Positions 60,191-64,000 of a stretch of 64,000 nucleotides of DNA are shown here, in pieces. Origin of the DNA: DTKD01 sp050948905 (GTDB lineage: Bacteria > Armatimonadota > UBA5829); the NCBI GenBank assembly GCA_050948905.1, contig JBMNES010000001.1, positions 806,001-870,000 on the forward strand, read 5' to 3'. Position 1 is the stretch's first letter. Every line of letters starts with the position of its first letter. The notes beneath the pieces are model-generated. The model searched no databases, was not told the DNA's origin, and saw only the letters and a program-made list of their open reading frames with translations. Position numbers and translations under genes: made by a program.

Positions 60191-61269
60191 ACGGAAGAGA
60201 GCGCGTCATTGCCGCTATGGAGCACAGACCGGTGGATCGTATCCCGGTCTTTCCCGTGGTCACAAACTACATCGGCGCGAGGGTTCTTGGTCGTAAAATG
60301 ATCGATATGGACCTCGACCCGATGCTGAAATTTGAGTCCACAGCCGCTATTATCAAGCGCTTCGGCTTTGATGGGATCGAGGTTGGAATAGGCCCGGAGC
60401 GCGGATGGGAGACGCACCGGCAGGTGGTGGAGGTCGACGGGGAGAAGTGTCTTGCTTACTCCGACGGAACCCCTTACGCCAGACTTCAGGAAAACGATCA
60501 GGCGATACGAATTGCCTCCGATCCACCGCTGAAAAACAAGCGCGATCTGGATAATATCCCCGTCACGGCTGCCGAGTCTTACGAAGAACGCGGTTGTCTG
60601 GAGCCGTTGAGAGAACTGGTGAGGCGTATTGGCGATGATGTGTTTTTGGCGGGAGTGGCGGCTGGGCAGACGATGAATTCGCTGGTGGCGTGGCGAGGGT
60701 CGGACCAGGGGATGCTGGATTTAGTCGATGACCCCGGATTTGTGCTGGCTGTTATGGAAAAGGCGACCGATATTTCTATAGAGATCGGCAAAGCAGCTAT
60801 CTCTGCAGGGGTCCACGGGATGTATATCGGGGACGCCTGGGCATCGGCGAGCATAATTTCCCCTCACCATTACGAAAAATTCTGCCAGCCGTTTCACGCA
60901 AAAGCCGCCGATGCGTTTCACCAGTTGGGAGCCAAAGTCTACCTGCACATATGCGGTAATTCGTCGCCTATACTTGAGATGATGGCCGACACAGGGGTGG
61001 ATGCGATTGAGCCGCTTGATCAGATGGATATCGACGGGCTTGCGGATGCGAAAAGGCGCGTGGGGGACAGGGTCTGTCTGAAAGGCGGGATAAGCACGTC
61101 GTCTCTGCTGAATGGCTCAAGTGAAGAAGTCTACAGGTTATGTGCGGAGGCCATCGAACGCTGCGGCCCGACTGGGTATATACTCGGCAGCGGCGACGAC
61201 ATCCCGAGAGATGCTCCGTTTGAGAATATAGACGCTATGCGCAGGGCGAGTGAAGAGGCTGGGTATTAG
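60187..61269 (+). CDS. Uroporphyrinogen decarboxylase family protein (methyltransferase type)
   Basis: A 360-aa TIM-barrel protein. The start NGRERVIAAMEHRPVDRIPV is typical of the UroD/MtaA superfamily. The zinc-ligand motif HICGN near residue 257 and GSGDDIPRDAPFENIDAM near the C-terminus place it in the MtaA/CmuA-like methyltransferase branch, not in true HemE, whose substrate-binding arginines near the N-terminus are missing. Members move methyl groups from corrinoid proteins. No corrinoid protein or methyltransferase partner is adjacent. It is coupled to the arrestin-like gene. Confidence 0.85.
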   Translation: MNGRERVIAAMEHRPVDRIPVFPVVTNYIGARVLGRKMIDMDLDPMLKFESTAAIIKRFGFDGIEVGIGPERGWETHRQVVEVDGEKCLAYSDGTPYARLQENDQAIRIASDPPLKNKRDLDNIPVTAAESYEERGCLEPLRELVRRIGDDVFLAGVAAGQTMNSLVAWRGSDQGMLDLVDDPGFVLAVMEKATDISIEIGKAAISAGVHGMYIGDAWASASIISPHHYEKFCQPFHAKAADAFHQLGAKVYLHICGNSSPILEMMADTGVDAIEPLDQMDIDGLADAKRRVGDRVCLKGGISTSSLLNGSSEEVYRLCAEAIERCGPTGYILGSGDDIPRDAPFENIDAMRRASEEAGY

Positions 61270-61389
61270 AACATCCGCTATTTCCAACATCCTACCTCGG
61301 ACAGCGGGGCCTCGAATATAGTCATTGACATACGTCCCAGTTGAGGATAAAGTATAATTGGCAGGTTTAGATCGGAGCATGATTGATCC

Positions 61390-61710
61390 GTGAGGCTTGA
61401 AGAGTTTAGAAACCTGGTTAAGCGTGAGTTTGGTGAGAACCTCCGGCACGCCACGCCCGGCAACGTCCGGGATTTCCTCGATCGCATCGAAAACGAAGTC
61501 CTCTCGGAAAAGGTCAGCCACCGCATAGTGCTCAACGAGCCGTGTACGTCTTATGAGGAGATAATTAAGGATTTCTTCTCACAGATGCTGGAATTGCCTC
61601 CTGAGGAGGCTGTGGTTGGTTTGTGGGCACTGGCGCTGGACCTGGCGTTTGCATCTATAGAATCGCAATATACAGATCGCTTCGCGTCGTTGTTCAAGGA
61701 TATGGAATAA
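61390..61710 (+). CDS. Small protein of unknown function
   Basis: A 106-aa protein predicted to be mostly helical and acidic, starting at GTG after GGAGCATG. No membrane segment or Cys motif is visible. The composition (LEEFRNLVKREFGE, HRIVLNEPCTSYEEII) gives no family match that I recognise. The 5' flank has TTGACA and TATAAT, but 22 bp apart. It lies between the UroD-family gene and the flippase. Confidence 0.6.
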   Translation: MRLEEFRNLVKREFGENLRHATPGNVRDFLDRIENEVLSEKVSHRIVLNEPCTSYEEIIKDFFSQMLELPPEEAVVGLWALALDLAFASIESQYTDRFASLFKDME

Positions 61711-61734
61711 TATCAGCGGCCTTGATTGCGGCTG

Positions 61735-61763
61735 TTGTATAATGGCGTATCAAGATTTATACT
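61735..61763 (+). promoter_or_regulatory. Predicted promoter of the flippase gene
   Basis: TTGTAT at 61735-61740, 17 bp, TATACT at 61758-61763. A further perfect TATAAT lies at 61738-61743. Confidence 0.4.
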
Positions 61764-61783
61764 ACCTGAGGTCGCCTTAGTTA

Positions 61784-63385
61784 ATGGATAGCACCGAGCA
61801 GCTTGAGGATAAAAGCACAGATTCCGGCAAAGAAAACGTCATTACAACCACCGAAGGCAAGAAACACTTCGCCAGAAACACCGCCTCAAGCCTGATCTTC
61901 TTCGCGTTTAACGCCATCACCTCGCTCATGATGGTGCCGTATCTGATCCACCGCATCGGGATCGAAAACTACGGCATGGTCACGCTCGCCAACTCGTTTA
62001 TCTCCATGACGCAGGTGTTCACCATAGTCATCGTGGGCACAGTTACCCGCTTTGTGATGCTGTATGCTGCGAAGGGTGAAAACGAGACTGCAAGGAGATA
62101 TTTCAGCACGCAATTTACCGCGATTGTGGTGATGTGCGCGATTATTTTGCCGGTGGCGGGTGTGCTTTCATATCTGACACCGAGGTTTGTCAAAATCCCG
62201 CCCGGGCAGACGATCAACACCCAGTGGCTGTTCTTCTTATGTTATCTGGCGTTTATCCCGAACCTGTTCGTCTCACCACTGCAGGTTGCGCAGTTCATTA
62301 AACAGCGATTCGATATTCGCAATATGCTGGAGATTGTTAACCAGGTCTTCAGATATGGCACCTGGATAGTGATGTTTGCCGTGATGACCCCGGCGCTGTG
62401 GCAGGTGGGGCTGGGGTATGTTATCGGGTCGACTGTAGTTATATTTTCTACCTGGCTCGTATTTATGAAGCTGACCCCTTATCTCAAACCGACTCTTGGC
62501 GTGTTTGATAAGGGCAAGTTCTTTGAGATGGTGCGGATGGGGGGTTGGGTGACGGTCAACCAGGTAGGCTCAATGCTTTATTTGAGCGTGGATGCCATTG
62601 TCATTAACAGATTAATGGGGCCAGCCAGTGTCGGTAAGTATGGCACGATTTTGGGGCTTTTTTCGATGTTGAGGGGAATGAGCAGCCTGATGTCGGGGAT
62701 GATGATGCCGCTGACGATTTCGTACTACGCTCGAAACGATATCCCCGGACTGATGCGCAACTCGGCCAAGGCTGTAAAGTTTATGTCTTTGGGGATGGCA
62801 GTGCCGCTGGGGTTGGCGTGCGGGTTTATTGTGCCATTTATAAGCTGGTGGTTGGGGCCAAAATACGCGTATTTGTGGATTGTGGCGTGGCTGCTCCTGG
62901 CTCCACAGGTATGGAACTCGTCGATGGAGCCGCTGTTTGCCATAAATAACGCGGCAAATAAGGTCGCGTTACCCGGAGTGGTGGCAGTGGCAGGCGGTTT
63001 AGTAAAATTGGGGCTTGCGATTGTTTTAATAAAATATACATCGCTGGGGCTGGTCGGTGCTGCGTTGGCTAACCTGATAGCTTTCGGCCTCAAGAATGTG
63101 GTATTTACACCGATATATGCCGCACATATCCTCAAAAGTTCGAGCGCGTCTTTTTACAAAGCCACAATACCGTCGGTATTCGTATTCGCTGTGGTAGCGG
63201 CGATATCGTGGCAAGTGACGCAGATGATAAGCCTCAAGACATTACCGACGATCGCAGGAGTGGGGCTGGCGCTATTGGCGGTGTTTGCCCTGCTCACATA
63301 TAGATTCGCTATGAACGAGGATGACAGGCGGTTTTTCAGGCAGGTTGCGCCGTGGAGCAAAAAGAAAGGAACCTCGGCGATTTGA
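61784..63385 (+). CDS. Polysaccharide biosynthesis flippase (Wzx/MurJ-like MOP family)
   Basis: A 533-aa protein with 14 predicted membrane helices. After a charged N-terminus of about 25 residues it begins ARNTASSLIFFAFNAITSLM then VPYLIHRIGIENYGMVTLAN, the typical opening of O-antigen/oligosaccharide flippases. Later features (VDAIVINRLMGPASVGKYG, WLLLAPQVWNSSMEPLFAINN) match. It moves lipid-linked sugars across the inner membrane. The next gene starts 2 bp after the stop, so this begins a cell-surface polysaccharide operon that continues outside the window. Confidence 0.9.
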   Translation: MDSTEQLEDKSTDSGKENVITTTEGKKHFARNTASSLIFFAFNAITSLMMVPYLIHRIGIENYGMVTLANSFISMTQVFTIVIVGTVTRFVMLYAAKGENETARRYFSTQFTAIVVMCAIILPVAGVLSYLTPRFVKIPPGQTINTQWLFFLCYLAFIPNLFVSPLQVAQFIKQRFDIRNMLEIVNQVFRYGTWIVMFAVMTPALWQVGLGYVIGSTVVIFSTWLVFMKLTPYLKPTLGVFDKGKFFEMVRMGGWVTVNQVGSMLYLSVDAIVINRLMGPASVGKYGTILGLFSMLRGMSSLMSGMMMPLTISYYARNDIPGLMRNSAKAVKFMSLGMAVPLGLACGFIVPFISWWLGPKYAYLWIVAWLLLAPQVWNSSMEPLFAINNAANKVALPGVVAVAGGLVKLGLAIVLIKYTSLGLVGAALANLIAFGLKNVVFTPIYAAHILKSSSASFYKATIPSVFVFAVVAAISWQVTQMISLKTLPTIAGVGLALLAVFALLTYRFAMNEDDRRFFRQVAPWSKKKGTSAI

Positions 63386-63387
63386 CG

Positions 63388-64000
63388 ATGCGACTGAACA
63401 ATGCACGAGCCGCATTTTTGGGATTTCACGGTTTTAGAAGCACCGGGGATGACGCGCTGGCCTCGGCTATCGGCTGGTGGTTGTATGACAATAGAGGAGT
63501 GCGACGTTTTATAATCCCCGCTGAGCGTAGGGATTTGCCGATCCTGCCGAAGCCTTTGGAGGTCTCGACTCCGCTACCGTGGCTTAACCGGAGCCGATTT
63601 AGAAGGGACTGGCGCTGGCATCTGGCTGTAAAACGCAGCAAAATTGTTCTGCTTGCAGGCGGCGCGAATCTGCACGAGAGAATAGACTATCAGCATTTTT
63701 TGAAACTCGTCAGGCTGGCGAAAAAGTCTGGTTCATTGGTATTCGGAGCGCTTGGGGTCTCGATGGGGCCTTTTGAGACTCAGAAGAAGATTGATGAGTG
63801 TGGGGAGTTTCTTGCAGCGATTGATTTTCTTACAGTGCGGGATCACGCTTCTTACGAGATGGCTTGCCAGTATTCTCTGCCGTATAAACCCGTCGACGCT
63901 ATGGATGCGGTGTTGACGCTGCCGGGAGTGTATGGCGTTTCGACTGAACCTAAAACCGCACTTAAATCGGATGTTTTGGATATCGGAATCTCCGTCAGCC
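63388..64000 (+). CDS. Polysaccharide pyruvyl transferase family protein (3' end outside window)
   Basis: About 204 codons are visible from ATG 63388; the frame runs off the right edge. FLGFHGFRSTGDDALASAIG at the N-terminus is the Gly-rich opening of this family (CsaB/WcaK), followed by LAGGANLHERIDYQHF, VFGALGVSMGPFE and FLTVRDHASYEMA, the conserved RD element. Such enzymes add pyruvate ketals to surface polysaccharides. The gene is coupled to the flippase. Confidence 0.88.
   Translation, partial: MRLNNARAAFLGFHGFRSTGDDALASAIGWWLYDNRGVRRFIIPAERRDLPILPKPLEVSTPLPWLNRSRFRRDWRWHLAVKRSKIVLLAGGANLHERIDYQHFLKLVRLAKKSGSLVFGALGVSMGPFETQKKIDECGEFLAAIDFLTVRDHASYEMACQYSLPYKPVDAMDAVLTLPGVYGVSTEPKTALKSDVLDIGISVS

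Noticed and set aside
1..64000. tRNA, rRNA genes, insertion sequences or prophage
   Set aside because: I looked for T-loop GTTCGA contexts with acceptor stems, rRNA-like blocks, transposase and integrase motifs and saw none that hold up.

Overview
The window reads as chromosomal DNA from a Gram-negative-type (diderm) environmental bacterium of moderately high GC. A DUF1559 prepilin-like protein, a PEP-CTERM protein, several exported Gfo/Idh/MocA dehydrogenases with ThuA and SMP-30 partners, system II cytochrome c maturation, a hopanoid-associated radical SAM gene and many secreted carbohydrate-active proteins all occur together. That mix is typical of Armatimonadota and their neighbours (Planctomycetota and Verrucomicrobiota are alternatives). 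This placement is inference from gene content; there is no rRNA or tRNA gene in the window to test it.

Layout. 0-4.4 kb: end of a secreted beta-rich protein, an FAD oxidoreductase coupled to a sialate O-acetylesterase, a small GlsB-type membrane protein and a TPR protein with a DnaJ-type zinc motif. 4.5-11.6 kb: resB, ccsA, a siroheme-type dehydrogenase, hemA and a second ccsA-like gene (heme and cytochrome c), then lysC with an apparent internal start, and a Cys-rich YkgJ-like gene. 11.6-15.2 kb: a large secreted esterase and a secreted unknown. 15.3-21.3 kb: a run of exported sugar-processing proteins (ThuA, two Tat-exported Gfo/Idh/MocA enzymes, SMP-30, a TIM-barrel isomerase/lyase) with apbE in the middle. 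21.5-34.4 kb: a zinc-ribbon membrane protein, an Lgt-like gene coupled to a large unknown, pyrimidine-nucleoside phosphorylase, two more Gfo/Idh/MocA genes, threonine aldolase, a CBM9-like protein, a pectate-lyase-fold protein and an MsrB-MsrA fusion.

34.6-41.3 kb holds the most interesting block. A minus-strand cobalamin riboswitch controls a DUF1559 pseudopilin-like gene. Two surface-type proteins follow on the same strand: a secreted two-domain protein and a PEP-CTERM beta-propeller. This looks like a candidate extracellular corrinoid-capture system. Directly upstream lies a four-gene selenium/sulfur trafficking cluster (YedE, YedF-like, cysteine desulfurase, DUF3343). A 55-bp element repeated at 93 percent identity sits just upstream of both transcription units.

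41.3-55.7 kb is mostly core genome: hrcA, hpnJ, a split CsgG-type protein, argH, two Spy-like proteins, then rplU-rpmA-obgE-proB-proA-nadD-LCP-rsfS in the order conserved in many bacteria. 55.7-64 kb: a GH78 rhamnosidase with a long RNase E-like basic/acidic tail, a bacterial arrestin-fold protein coupled to a uroporphyrinogen-decarboxylase-family methyltransferase, an unknown, a Wzx-type flippase and the start of a polysaccharide pyruvyl transferase.

Several gene starts are unusual: AUA or AUU appears to be used for the second ccsA-like gene and rsfS (possibly also yedE), and obgE, the GH78 gene and the arrestin-like gene appear to be leaderless. Intergenic gaps carry one family of MITE-like composite palindromic repeats.
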